Part shown: positions 19,471-28,080 of the stretch, in pieces
How positions within the stretch are numbered: the stretch's first letter is position 1
Layout: each line of letters begins with the position of its first letter
NCBI RefSeq assembly: GCF_000732195.1
Contig: NZ_JNNU01000003.1
Location: 186,001 to 250,000, forward strand
Source of the DNA: Neorhizobium vignae
GTDB lineage: Bacteria; Pseudomonadota; Alphaproteobacteria; Rhizobiales; Rhizobiaceae
Direction of reading: 5' to 3'
Length of the DNA stretch: 64,000 bases
Translations under genes and position numbers: made by a program
The notes under the pieces: model-generated
Database searches by the model: none
The model's input: the letters and a program-made list of their open reading frames with translations, nothing else
What the model was told of the DNA's origin: nothing

Positions 19471-21369
19471 ATGCTTTCGAGACGGACGTTTATGTGGCTC
19501 GCGGGAACATTTCTCGCGACAAGGCCGGCGCTTGGGCAAGTGCCGAGCAACGATTTGCCCCGAGAACAGCTGCTGATTCTCGAAAATCCGGAAGGTACAA
19601 TCAAAAACGCCGGATGGTTCAACATTTGGGCCATCAATGCCGGTGGCCAGACGACGGGTCTCCATCAGAATGTGATGGACACCTTCTGGTACATCGACCC
19701 GGATCACGGCATCGACGGTGTCTGGGACAATTCCCTTGCGACGGAAAAACCGATTTATAACAAGAATTTCACGGAGATGACCGTCAAGCTCCGCTCCGGC
19801 ATCTTCTGGAGCGATGGCATCGAATTCACTGCCGACGACGTGGTGTTCACGATCGAGACCCACATGAAGACCAGCGGCCTACGCTGGAGCGCCCCGGTCC
19901 AGATCAACGTCGCGGCGATCGAGAAGAAGAGCCCGACTGAAGTGCTCTTCAAGCTCAAAAAACCCAATTCACGCTTCCACGCACTGTTTACGGTTCGCTG
20001 GAACGCCATGTGGATGATGCCGAAGCATGTCTTTGAGAAGGTCGGTGACGTTCTCAAGTTCGACTTCAACCCGCCGGTCGGGCTGGGCGCCTATACGCTC
20101 CACAATTTCGACCGCGGCGGCAAGTGGTTCATCTGGAAGAAACGTGAGGATTGGAAGCGTACCACGGTAGCCCGGTTCGGCGAGCCTGGCCCAGGTTACC
20201 TCGCTTATATTGACCCGGGACCGCCTGAAAAACGCGTTATTGAGCAGCTCAACCATCGTCTCGACGTCATCCACGACCTGTCCCCCGAAGGCATGTTCAC
20301 GCTCGCCAAGGACTCGCCGTCGTCGGTCAGTTGGTTCAAGGGTTTCCCGTACGCACACCCTGATCCGACATTGCCTTCGGTCATCTTCAACCATCGGCTG
20401 GAGAAATTCCAGAATAAGGACGTACGCTGGGCGCTGGCGCTGCTGATCGACATCAAGGCCGTCAGCATGGCCTCCTATCGAGGCGCGGCCACCATTTCGG
20501 CAATCGGCGTGCCGCCCACCGGACTTTATCCGAAATATTATTTCGAACCGATGGAGCAGTGGCTGACGGGCTTCGAACTCGACACGGGCAAGCGGAAGAT
20601 CAAGCCGTACGACCCGACGACGGGCAAGCAGATCGCCGACATGCTGCGTCCGTCCCTCAAGGACCAGATACCAACGGACACGGCAGATATTGCGACAGCG
20701 TTTGGCCGCGGATGGTGGAAACCTGACCCGGAGGCGGCAACCGAACTTCTCCAGAAAGCCGGCTTCACCAAACAGGGCGAGCGCTGGCACCAGCCGAACG
20801 GGCAACCGTTCACCGTGAAAGTCATGGTGGAAGGCGATCTCAGGCCGGTCATGACACGCGCCGGATCGATCATTGCGCAACAATGGCGGCGTTTCGGCAT
20901 CGATGCGAATATCGACGTCGCCCAGGGAACGATGCTTGACCGGCGAGGCGTCGGCGACTTCGACACCTTCATAGGCTGGAGCGTGGAAACCTGGGGTGGT
21001 CACCCTGACCTGTCGTTCTTCCTCGACAGCTGGCATTCCCAGTTTGTCGTCGATGTCGGCAAGGTGCAACCGCCGAGAAACTGGCAACGTTGGAAAGAAC
21101 CGAGGCTGGACAAGATCATCGAGGAGATTCGCACGATCGATTTCGACGATCCCCGCGGGGTCGAGCTCGGTCTCGATTATCTGAAGCTGGCCACCGAGGA
21201 GATGCCGATCATTCCGCTCATGGCCTACAACGTCTTCGCGACCATGGACACGACGTATTGGACCGGTTTCCCGAGCCTCGCAACCAAGCCTTACACGAAC
21301 CCGGTCGCCAACTGGGGTAACACCAAATACATGATGGTCAACTTGAAGCCGACCAAGCCGGCAAAGTGA
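19471..21369 (+). CDS. ABC transporter substrate-binding protein (family 5), arabino-oligosaccharide type
   Basis: 632 residues of the peptide/oligosaccharide-binding family 5. The start MLSRRTFMWLAG fits a twin-arginine (Tat) signal (SRRTFM), and GGGAGG precedes the ATG at 19471; an earlier ATG at 19405 would bury this signal. The size is larger than usual dipeptide receptors (about 530), as seen in oligosaccharide-binding members. Co-transcribed with DppBCDF-like subunits and a GH51 arabinofuranosidase, so an arabinose-containing oligosaccharide is the probable ligand. A 12-bp hairpin follows the gene and may raise its mRNA level over the permease genes. Confidence 0.9.
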   Translation: MLSRRTFMWLAGTFLATRPALGQVPSNDLPREQLLILENPEGTIKNAGWFNIWAINAGGQTTGLHQNVMDTFWYIDPDHGIDGVWDNSLATEKPIYNKNFTEMTVKLRSGIFWSDGIEFTADDVVFTIETHMKTSGLRWSAPVQINVAAIEKKSPTEVLFKLKKPNSRFHALFTVRWNAMWMMPKHVFEKVGDVLKFDFNPPVGLGAYTLHNFDRGGKWFIWKKREDWKRTTVARFGEPGPGYLAYIDPGPPEKRVIEQLNHRLDVIHDLSPEGMFTLAKDSPSSVSWFKGFPYAHPDPTLPSVIFNHRLEKFQNKDVRWALALLIDIKAVSMASYRGAATISAIGVPPTGLYPKYYFEPMEQWLTGFELDTGKRKIKPYDPTTGKQIADMLRPSLKDQIPTDTADIATAFGRGWWKPDPEAATELLQKAGFTKQGERWHQPNGQPFTVKVMVEGDLRPVMTRAGSIIAQQWRRFGIDANIDVAQGTMLDRRGVGDFDTFIGWSVETWGGHPDLSFFLDSWHSQFVVDVGKVQPPRNWQRWKEPRLDKIIEEIRTIDFDDPRGVELGLDYLKLATEEMPIIPLMAYNVFATMDTTYWTGFPSLATKPYTNPVANWGNTKYMMVNLKPTKPAK

Positions 21370-21376
21370 GAAACTG

Positions 21377-21405
21377 CCGCCCGGCGCCTCCAAGGCGCCG
21401 GGCGG
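21377..21405 (+). repeat. Intra-operon 12-bp GC hairpin after the binding-protein gene
   Basis: CCGCCCGGCGCC (21377-21388), TCCAA loop, exact reverse complement (21394-21405), 8 nt after the stop. Hairpins here often let the receptor be made in excess of the membrane subunits by partial termination or mRNA protection; this role is inferred. Confidence 0.7.
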
Positions 21406-21433
21406 AGACCTCATCCCGATATGCGAGGCATCA

Positions 21434-22441
21434 ATGCGTTCCTACGCCATCTACGTGGCCAAGCGCGTCCTGCAGTTCGCGCTGGTCGTTTTTGTCGGCA
21501 TCAGCATCACGTTTCTGATCACGCATCTTACGCCGATAGATCCGGTCGAGCATGCCGTCGCTCAAGTCAGTACATTTGGTTTTTCCAGCCCCGAATCCAT
21601 CGAACTTCTTCGGCAGTCCCTTAAGGAACTCTACGGCGTCGGCGACAATCTGTGGGAGGAATATCTCATTTTCTGGCGACGTCTTGCCATGCTCGACTTC
21701 GGCCCCTCACTGTCGGCATTCCCCACGCCCGTGAGTGAACTGATCGGAAGAGCCATCCCCTGGACGATCGGTCTCCTTACAGTGTCCACCGTATTGAGCT
21801 GGTTTATCGGGAATATCCTCGGCGGATTGGCGGGCTACTACAGCCGCAATCGGATCCTTCGGATCCTCGGTATGATCATGATGGGGCTCCATCCCGTGCC
21901 CTACTACATTGTCGCCTTCGTTCTGTTGATCGTCTTCACATTCCTCCTGCCGATCCTGCCGAGCAGCGGCGGCTACGAGATGAATCTTGCGACCGGCTGG
22001 ACGCCGCAATTCGCGGGCAGCGTTCTGTTGCACTCCATTCTGCCATCGCTCTCCCTCATCCTCGTCGGTGTCGGAAGCTGGTTCATGGGAATGCGGGCGC
22101 TGGTTTCGAATATCGTTACCGACGACTACGTCACTTACGCTGCACTCGCCGGCGTCCCCGAAAAGCGGCTCGTGACGTCCTACGTGATGCGTAACGCATT
22201 CTTGCCGCAGATCACCGGTCTTGCGATGTCGATCGGCGCAATCTTCAACGGTGCGGTAATCACCGAGCAGGTTTTCGGCTACCCGGGCATCGGGCGCCTC
22301 CTGGTCGAAGCAGTCCATGCTGCCGATTATTCGCTCGTTCTGGGGATCACGTCGATTGCAATCATCGCGGTTTCGGCAGCCGTCTTCATCATCGACATCA
22401 TCTATCCCCTGATCGACCCGCGCGTACAGGTGACCCAATGA
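21434..22441 (+). CDS. ABC transporter permease (DppB-like)
   Basis: 335 residues, about six membrane helices, with the DppB/OppB-type N-terminus (YVAKRVLQFALVVFVGISITF) and a C-terminal EAA-like region around VTDDYVTYAALAGVPEKRLV. Inner-membrane channel subunit of the arabino-oligosaccharide importer. GAGG precedes the ATG. Overlaps the next gene by 4 bp. Confidence 0.92.
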   Translation: MRSYAIYVAKRVLQFALVVFVGISITFLITHLTPIDPVEHAVAQVSTFGFSSPESIELLRQSLKELYGVGDNLWEEYLIFWRRLAMLDFGPSLSAFPTPVSELIGRAIPWTIGLLTVSTVLSWFIGNILGGLAGYYSRNRILRILGMIMMGLHPVPYYIVAFVLLIVFTFLLPILPSSGGYEMNLATGWTPQFAGSVLLHSILPSLSLILVGVGSWFMGMRALVSNIVTDDYVTYAALAGVPEKRLVTSYVMRNAFLPQITGLAMSIGAIFNGAVITEQVFGYPGIGRLLVEAVHAADYSLVLGITSIAIIAVSAAVFIIDIIYPLIDPRVQVTQ

Positions 22442-23298
22442 TTGCCGTCCTGAGAGACCTGTTCCGCTATAACGGCGAGTTTGCGATCGGATGCGTGATC
22501 ATGGCGATCATCCTCGGCATCGCCGCTGCCTCTTTCTTCTCCCCCTACGAGCCGATCGACTCCTACCTTGTGGCCTTGGATGCACCACCGTCGCTGGAAT
22601 ATGTATTCGGAACCAATTCGCGCGGTCAGGACATTTTCTGGCAATTGACCTTTGCGATTCGCAATACTCTCGCCTTCGGCTTCATCGTAGCGCTCATCAG
22701 CCGCATACTCTCCCTGGTGATCGGGCTGATCTCCGGTTATGTCGGCGGGATCGTTGACCGGATCCTGATGTCGATCAACGATACGTTTATCGTCATCCCA
22801 CTCTTCCCGCTTCTGGTCCTGCTCTATTTTGTGTTGCGTGACGACATGACCTGGTTCGTGCTTGCACTCGTCATGGCGGGCCTCGGATGGGCCTATGATG
22901 CGCGGCTTATTCGATCAGTGATGATAAGCCTCAGAACCCGTGAATTCACCAACACCAGCGTCTTCTCCGGCATGTCCATGCCAAGGATCGTCACGCAGGA
23001 ACATCTACCCTATGTGCTGCCGATCGTCTTCTCGACGTTCATGAACAACATGAACTGGTCGATCGGGCTCGAAGTCACGCTTGCAGTCTTGGGCTTTACC
23101 GATGTCGATACGCCGACCATCGGCGGCATGATCTTCTGGGCCAACCAGCACAGTGCAATGGTGTCCGGCGTCTGGTGGTGGTACTTTTTCCCAACCCTTT
23201 TCGTGACGTTGACGTTCATCGGACTCTTCCTTCTGGCCATCTCGATGAATGAATACATCGATCCGCGCAGCCGGCTCGATCGGATGGGGAATTCCTGA
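22438..23298 (+). CDS. ABC transporter permease (DppC-like)
   Basis: 286 residues with a short cytoplasmic N-terminus and about six membrane helices. The first periplasmic stretch has the FGTNSRGQDIFWQL pattern, the DppC-family GTDxxGRD motif. Second membrane subunit of the importer; ATGA coupling to dppB-like upstream and TGATG to the ATPase downstream. Confidence 0.92.
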   Translation: MIAVLRDLFRYNGEFAIGCVIMAIILGIAAASFFSPYEPIDSYLVALDAPPSLEYVFGTNSRGQDIFWQLTFAIRNTLAFGFIVALISRILSLVIGLISGYVGGIVDRILMSINDTFIVIPLFPLLVLLYFVLRDDMTWFVLALVMAGLGWAYDARLIRSVMISLRTREFTNTSVFSGMSMPRIVTQEHLPYVLPIVFSTFMNNMNWSIGLEVTLAVLGFTDVDTPTIGGMIFWANQHSAMVSGVWWWYFFPTLFVTLTFIGLFLLAISMNEYIDPRSRLDRMGNS

Positions 23299-24365
23299 TG
23301 ACGCAGATCTCCGCCTCAGCTGGTCACGGAAACGCGCACGTCCTGGAAACGAGCGACCTTCGCGCCTACTACCGGATGAAATATTTTGGGATCGACCGCG
23401 AAGTAAGGGCTGTCGACGGAATCTCGATGCACGTGCGCAAGCACGAGATCTATGGCATTGCAGGCGAATCCAGTTGCGGCAAAACCACGTTCATCAAAGC
23501 GATCGCCGCTGCGATCAGACCCCCGCTGGAAATTGTCGGCGGACAGGTAAACTATAGCTTCATCGACGACGATCTCTACGCTTTGTCCCCGGCACGACGC
23601 ACCGCCATACGCTGGCGACACCTCTCCTACATCCTGCAAGGCTCGATGAACGTGCTCAATCCCGTTCGTCGTATTCACAAAACCTTCGAGGATTTCGCGT
23701 TCCGGCACATGCATTTGGCGCGCGCCGAATTCGACCAGGAGGTGCGACGCCATCTGGAGCGGCTGGGCCTTCCTGCTGAGATACTTCGCTCCTATCCGCA
23801 CGAACTATCGGGCGGGATGCGACAGCGCGTTTGTATCGCGCTCGCGACACTTTGTAAGCCGGAATTCATCATCGCCGACGAACCGACGACCGCGCTCGAT
23901 GTCGTCGTCCAGAAAGACGTCCTGGCGATGATCCGGGAAACGCAACATGAATTCGGATCGTCAATGATCTTCGTGACCCATGACCTGACGGTTCATGCAA
24001 ATATCGCTGACAGGCTCGGCATCATGTATGCCGGCCGGCTCGTCGAAGAAGGGCGAACGGCGGACGTTTTTGCCAATCCTTTGCATCCGTACACGGCCCA
24101 TCTGATCGCCAGCCTGCCGACGATCGGCGACAGGCATACACGCGACGGGCTTCACGGAACCCCGCCGAACCTGGCCGATCCTCCAAAAGGGTGTCGTTTC
24201 CATCCGCGATGCCCACTGGCGATGGAGATTTGCCGACACGAGAACCCCGCCCTTACCACCCTCGCAGAAGATCACAGGGTGGCATGTTTTGCGGCGAGTT
24301 CGGACGTCCTGCCGACAGCTGATGGGAAGCCGAACCAGCCCGAGGCATTGGAGATCGGGCGATGA
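23298..24365 (+). CDS. ABC transporter ATP-binding protein (DppD-like)
   Basis: 355 residues. Walker A is GESSCGKTT near residue 56 (Ser-Cys replaces the common Ser-Gly), signature LSGGMRQR near 170 and Walker B FIIADEPTTALD near 193. The C-terminal oligopeptide-transporter domain has the Cys-containing CRFHPRCPLAMEICRHENP motif. One of two ATPases of the importer. Start and stop overlap its neighbours. Confidence 0.92.
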   Translation: MTQISASAGHGNAHVLETSDLRAYYRMKYFGIDREVRAVDGISMHVRKHEIYGIAGESSCGKTTFIKAIAAAIRPPLEIVGGQVNYSFIDDDLYALSPARRTAIRWRHLSYILQGSMNVLNPVRRIHKTFEDFAFRHMHLARAEFDQEVRRHLERLGLPAEILRSYPHELSGGMRQRVCIALATLCKPEFIIADEPTTALDVVVQKDVLAMIRETQHEFGSSMIFVTHDLTVHANIADRLGIMYAGRLVEEGRTADVFANPLHPYTAHLIASLPTIGDRHTRDGLHGTPPNLADPPKGCRFHPRCPLAMEICRHENPALTTLAEDHRVACFAASSDVLPTADGKPNQPEALEIGR

Positions 24366-25258
24366 CGGCTCCTCTTCTGCACCTCGACGGCGTCTCCAGG
24401 CTCTACAAACGGGGGGGCTTGCTTGGCCGTCAGGAATTCCGGGCGGTCGACAATGTGTCGTTCCGCCTGGAGGGCGATGAACCTCAAATCTTCACGATCA
24501 TCGGTGAATCCGGAAGCGGCAAGACGACACTTGCGAGGATGATCCTCAATATGGTCCGGCCAAGCGCGGGGACGATCTTCTTCAAGGGCCGCGACCTGGC
24601 TTCGATCCGCGGACCTGGAGCGCGGCGAAGGTTCATGAAAGAGGTCCAGCCGATCTTCCAGAACCCTTTCGAGGCGTTCAATCCCTTGAAACGCGTCGAT
24701 CGCTATCTGTTCATGACGGCAAGGAACTTCACTGACGCCCGTTCACCCGCGCAGCTGGAAGCCGTTGCCGACAGGGCGCTGAACAACGTCGGCCTGTCGA
24801 TTGCCGAAGTCCGCGGCCGGTTCCCTCATGAGCTCTCCGGAGGTCAGCTCCAGCGAGTGGCGATTGCCCGGGCACTTATCCCCGGCCCATCTATGCTCGT
24901 CGCGGACGAGCCGGTTTCGATGGTCGATGCCTCGCTGAGAATGTCCATCGTTAATCTGTTTCGTGCACTGCGCGATGATCTCAGGGTTTCGATCATCTAC
25001 ATCACGCACGATCTTGCCACGGCCTATTACGTCAGCGACAGGATCATCATCATGCGCAAGGGGGAGATCGTCGAAAGCGGTGAGGCGCGCTCGGTCCTTG
25101 ACAACCCCCAGCATCCGTACTCGCAACTCCTGAAGTCCGCCATCCTGTCTCCCGACCCGAACGGTCGCGGCGTGCTGACCGGCGACAGCGCCGCGACCCA
25201 GCAAGCGCGTGCATCACCACAGCCGTCGACCGAAGAGACAGAGCTGCAGCCGCATTAG
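24362..25258 (+). CDS. ABC transporter ATP-binding protein (DppF-like)
   Basis: 298 residues. Walker A GESGSGKTT near 49, signature LSGGQLQR near 160 and Walker B MLVADEPVSMVDAS are present. The cysteine-rich C-terminal segment found in many DppF proteins is not seen, so the protein is shorter at that end. Partner ATPase of the importer, coupled by ATGA. Confidence 0.92.
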   Translation: MTAPLLHLDGVSRLYKRGGLLGRQEFRAVDNVSFRLEGDEPQIFTIIGESGSGKTTLARMILNMVRPSAGTIFFKGRDLASIRGPGARRRFMKEVQPIFQNPFEAFNPLKRVDRYLFMTARNFTDARSPAQLEAVADRALNNVGLSIAEVRGRFPHELSGGQLQRVAIARALIPGPSMLVADEPVSMVDASLRMSIVNLFRALRDDLRVSIIYITHDLATAYYVSDRIIIMRKGEIVESGEARSVLDNPQHPYSQLLKSAILSPDPNGRGVLTGDSAATQQARASPQPSTEETELQPH

Positions 25259-25298
25259 CGGCGAATTATCCATTTCCTGAAGCAAAGTGAGATTTGAG

Positions 25299-26849
25299 AT
25301 GATCAAGGCCCAAGCCCGGTTCGACCGGGACTTTATCATTGGTGAAACCGACAACCGTCTGTTCGGCGCGTTTATCGAGCATCTTGGCCGCTGCGTCTAC
25401 GGCGGCATTTTCGAACCCGGCCATCCAACGGCTGACGAAAAAGGGTTCAGGCGGGATGTTCTGGAGCTCGTGCGCGAGCTCAATCCCACCATCATGCGCT
25501 ACCCCGGCGGCAACTTCGTTTCCGGTTACAATTGGGAGGATGGGGTAGGCCCGGTCGAGCAGCGCCCACGCCGCCTCGACCTGGCATGGAAATCCGTCGA
25601 CACCAATCATTTCGGAACCAACGAATTCATGGACTGGTGCCGGGTTGCCGGCATCGAACCGATGTTGGCTGTCAACCTCGGCACACGCGGACCAGACGAA
25701 GCCCGCCATCTCCTTGAATACTGCAATCATCCTTCCGGCACCCACCTTTCCGACCTGCGCCAACAGCACGGCTGGGAAAAACCGCACGACATCAAATTCT
25801 GGTGCCTGGGCAACGAAATGGACGGCGGCTGGCAGATGGGGGCGAAAACGGCCGACGAATACGGCCGCATCGCCGCCGAGACCGCAAAGATGATGCGGAT
25901 GACCGATCCGACGATCGAACTGGCGGCCTGCGGATCCTCCGGGCGAAAAATGGCGACATATGGCGAATGGGAGAGGATCGTCCTCGAACACACGTTCGAT
26001 CATGTCGAGTTCATATCGCTGCACACCTATCTCAATAATTATGCCGACGATACGCCGTCGTTCCTCGCAAGCCCTGACCTGATGGACAGCTTCATCGAAG
26101 AAGTGGTTTCGATCGCCGATGCTGTCGCGGCGCGCCGTCGCTCCCGCAAGCGCATCATGCTGAGTTTCGATGAGTGGAATGTCTGGTATCGTACCCGGCG
26201 CGGCGAACATAACCGCGTCAAGGAAGGATGGCCCGTTGCTCCACCCATCCTGGAGGAGGAATACGACATGCAGGATGCGCTTGCCTTCGGCGGCGCATGC
26301 ATCTCACTCCTCAATCACGCCGATCGCGTTAAGGCCGGATGCCTCGCCCAGCTTGTAAACGCCATTGCCCCCATCATGACGGAAACCGGTGGTCCGGCCT
26401 GGCGGCAAACGATCTTTTGGCCTTTCTCGGACTTCAGCAATCTTGGCAGGGGCCGTGTTCTCAGAACTCGCGTGGATACGCCGACCTATGCCACACGCTA
26501 CTACGACCCCACGCACACGGAAGACCTGTACGACAAGATCGACGCGGTTCCCTACCTCAAGTTCTCGGCAGTGCATTCCGAAGAGAACAAGACAGTCACC
26601 CTCTTTATCCTGAACCGGCACCTTTCCGACGATATGCAGATTGATATCGCGGCAACCGGCTTTGGCGGGCTAAAGCTGCAGCGAGCACATTCGCTGCATC
26701 ACCATGACCTCAAGGCGAGCAACACCAAGAATGAGCCGGACAAGGTGGCCCCTCACAATCTGAGGGACATAGAGGTGACGAGCGGCAGTGTTACGGTCAC
26801 TGTTCCCCCGGCGTCATGGAACGTCGTTCAGTTTGGCGCTTCCCTGTGA
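25299..26849 (+). CDS. Alpha-L-arabinofuranosidase, glycoside hydrolase family 51
   Basis: 516 residues, the normal length for bacterial GH51. The acid/base glutamate lies in WCLGNEMDG (Glu173) and the nucleophile in SFDEWNVWY (Glu292). It removes terminal arabinofuranose from arabino-oligosaccharides. No signal peptide, so it acts in the cytoplasm on sugars brought in by the preceding importer. The ATG at 25299 gives the conserved start; a GTG at 25287 is an alternative. Last gene of the operon, converging on the regulator at 26890. Confidence 0.95.
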   Translation: MIKAQARFDRDFIIGETDNRLFGAFIEHLGRCVYGGIFEPGHPTADEKGFRRDVLELVRELNPTIMRYPGGNFVSGYNWEDGVGPVEQRPRRLDLAWKSVDTNHFGTNEFMDWCRVAGIEPMLAVNLGTRGPDEARHLLEYCNHPSGTHLSDLRQQHGWEKPHDIKFWCLGNEMDGGWQMGAKTADEYGRIAAETAKMMRMTDPTIELAACGSSGRKMATYGEWERIVLEHTFDHVEFISLHTYLNNYADDTPSFLASPDLMDSFIEEVVSIADAVAARRRSRKRIMLSFDEWNVWYRTRRGEHNRVKEGWPVAPPILEEEYDMQDALAFGGACISLLNHADRVKAGCLAQLVNAIAPIMTETGGPAWRQTIFWPFSDFSNLGRGRVLRTRVDTPTYATRYYDPTHTEDLYDKIDAVPYLKFSAVHSEENKTVTLFILNRHLSDDMQIDIAATGFGGLKLQRAHSLHHHDLKASNTKNEPDKVAPHNLRDIEVTSGSVTVTVPPASWNVVQFGASL

Positions 26850-26889
26850 AGCCGAGGTCGAGGACGGATCGTGCTTGCCCCAGCCGTCG

Positions 26890-27816
26890 TCAGGCGAGAT
26901 AGAGCCGCATGATGATGTCCTGGTCGTAGTTGCCGAAGCCGCGACCGAAGATGTTGATGCCCCCTGGGTGGGGGGCATGCTCCTCTATGCCGATTTTCAT
27001 CCTGATCGAATGATGCTCGGCCAAGCCGATGTCGTCGATTGTGACGTTGGAGATCGATACGCCGTCGATAAACGATCCCTGCTTGGTTACGCGCCAAGTC
27101 TTCAGCTTTCCGTATTGAGAGCCTTCAAGCTTCCACCACTGTGGCGTATAGACCCCGCGTTTGTCGCCGTAGTCACCGGGTGACGTCCAGGTCCCAATGC
27201 GATGTTCGTTGATCCACAGCGTTATGTCGGACGGCCAGTTGACGTTCGTCCCCGGCACTTCCGACGAAAGCTCCATCGAAAATTCGATTGCCTCGACCGC
27301 TGACTTCACAAGCTTGGCGTTGTTTGGAAACTTGTATTCGACATTGCCGCGCCCGAACCAGATCAACGCTGCTTGCACCCGGCCGGGATCCAGAAAAAAA
27401 TCGGGAACATCCAGCAAGCCGATGACGCCGTCTGGCGAGCAAAGCCCGCAGGGTGCGGAAACTTCGCAGCTCGTGTAGAGCCCTAGAGGCATCGCGACCT
27501 CGATCTGGTTGTTTCTGGTTGCTTTTTCAGCGGTGTCGAACCGGACGATGATCTCGTCGTATTTGGCGCTGCAAATCTTCTGATTGCCTTTGGTCGCCTT
27601 GACGGAAGAGGTCTCGATGAGACCGGCCTCTTCAAGAGTCAGAATGTTCACGGCAACTGTCGACTGCGGCAGCGACAAGGCCGCGCTAATTTCATTGACG
27701 TTTAGCTTTCCCCGATCATGGAGAAGCTGAAGAATGTTGACTCGAATGGGTGAAGCCAGGCCCTTTAGAACCAAGCTGCCGGTACCAGCGGAAACTGTGA
27801 GAAAATTCGGCTTCAT
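26890..27816 (-). CDS. ArsR-like winged-helix regulator with large C-terminal domain
   Basis: 308 residues. Residues 15-85 form a winged helix of ArsR type (LASPIRVNILQLLHDRGKLN, then ISAALSLPQSTVAVNILTLE as recognition helix). The remaining 220 residues are an aromatic-rich, probably beta-structured domain with a CEVSAPCGLC cysteine cluster near 130, and are likely a ligand sensor. It is transcribed toward the arabinofuranosidase gene and is the only regulator by this operon, so it probably controls it, perhaps through the palindromes at 19357-19386. Confidence 0.82.
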   Translation of the reverse strand: MKPNFLTVSAGTGSLVLKGLASPIRVNILQLLHDRGKLNVNEISAALSLPQSTVAVNILTLEEAGLIETSSVKATKGNQKICSAKYDEIIVRFDTAEKATRNNQIEVAMPLGLYTSCEVSAPCGLCSPDGVIGLLDVPDFFLDPGRVQAALIWFGRGNVEYKFPNNAKLVKSAVEAIEFSMELSSEVPGTNVNWPSDITLWINEHRIGTWTSPGDYGDKRGVYTPQWWKLEGSQYGKLKTWRVTKQGSFIDGVSISNVTIDDIGLAEHHSIRMKIGIEEHAPHPGGINIFGRGFGNYDQDIIMRLYLA

Positions 27817-28080
27817 ACTTCAGATCATGCTGTTGTCCTTCATCTGTATCAGGATTTTTGATTTAGTAAGAGCGAATTTTTCGGCGGCTGGCACGTTAGT
27901 CGCCCCAAAAATCTCAACAAGACCCCCACCCGCCGTCACTTCAGGTGCGATCTGCTGCCGCTTCGTCGACAAGGCCATTTCGGATCTCAACGGCTATTCC
28001 CGCGCGGCCCACCAATTTTCCAATCTCAACAAGGTGCGCCCACTCAGATGCAGCTCGGTAGAGGTACAGGTTTCGCCCGC
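27817..28080. other. Intergenic region upstream of the ArsR-like regulator
   Basis: About 260 bp between the regulator start and the end of the hydrolase gene. It should contain the regulator's promoter, but no ATCATA palindrome like that at 19357 is present. A minus-strand stretch near 27960-28060 looks weakly protein-like but matches nothing I know. Confidence 0.4.

Noticed and set aside
19969-21414. 481-codon minus-strand open frame opposite the arabinose-operon receptor
   Set aside because: Antisense to a family-5 binding protein; its length comes from codon bias on the other strand.
26788-27183. Plus-strand open frame opposite the ArsR-like regulator
   Set aside because: Shadow of the regulator, which has a recognisable winged helix.
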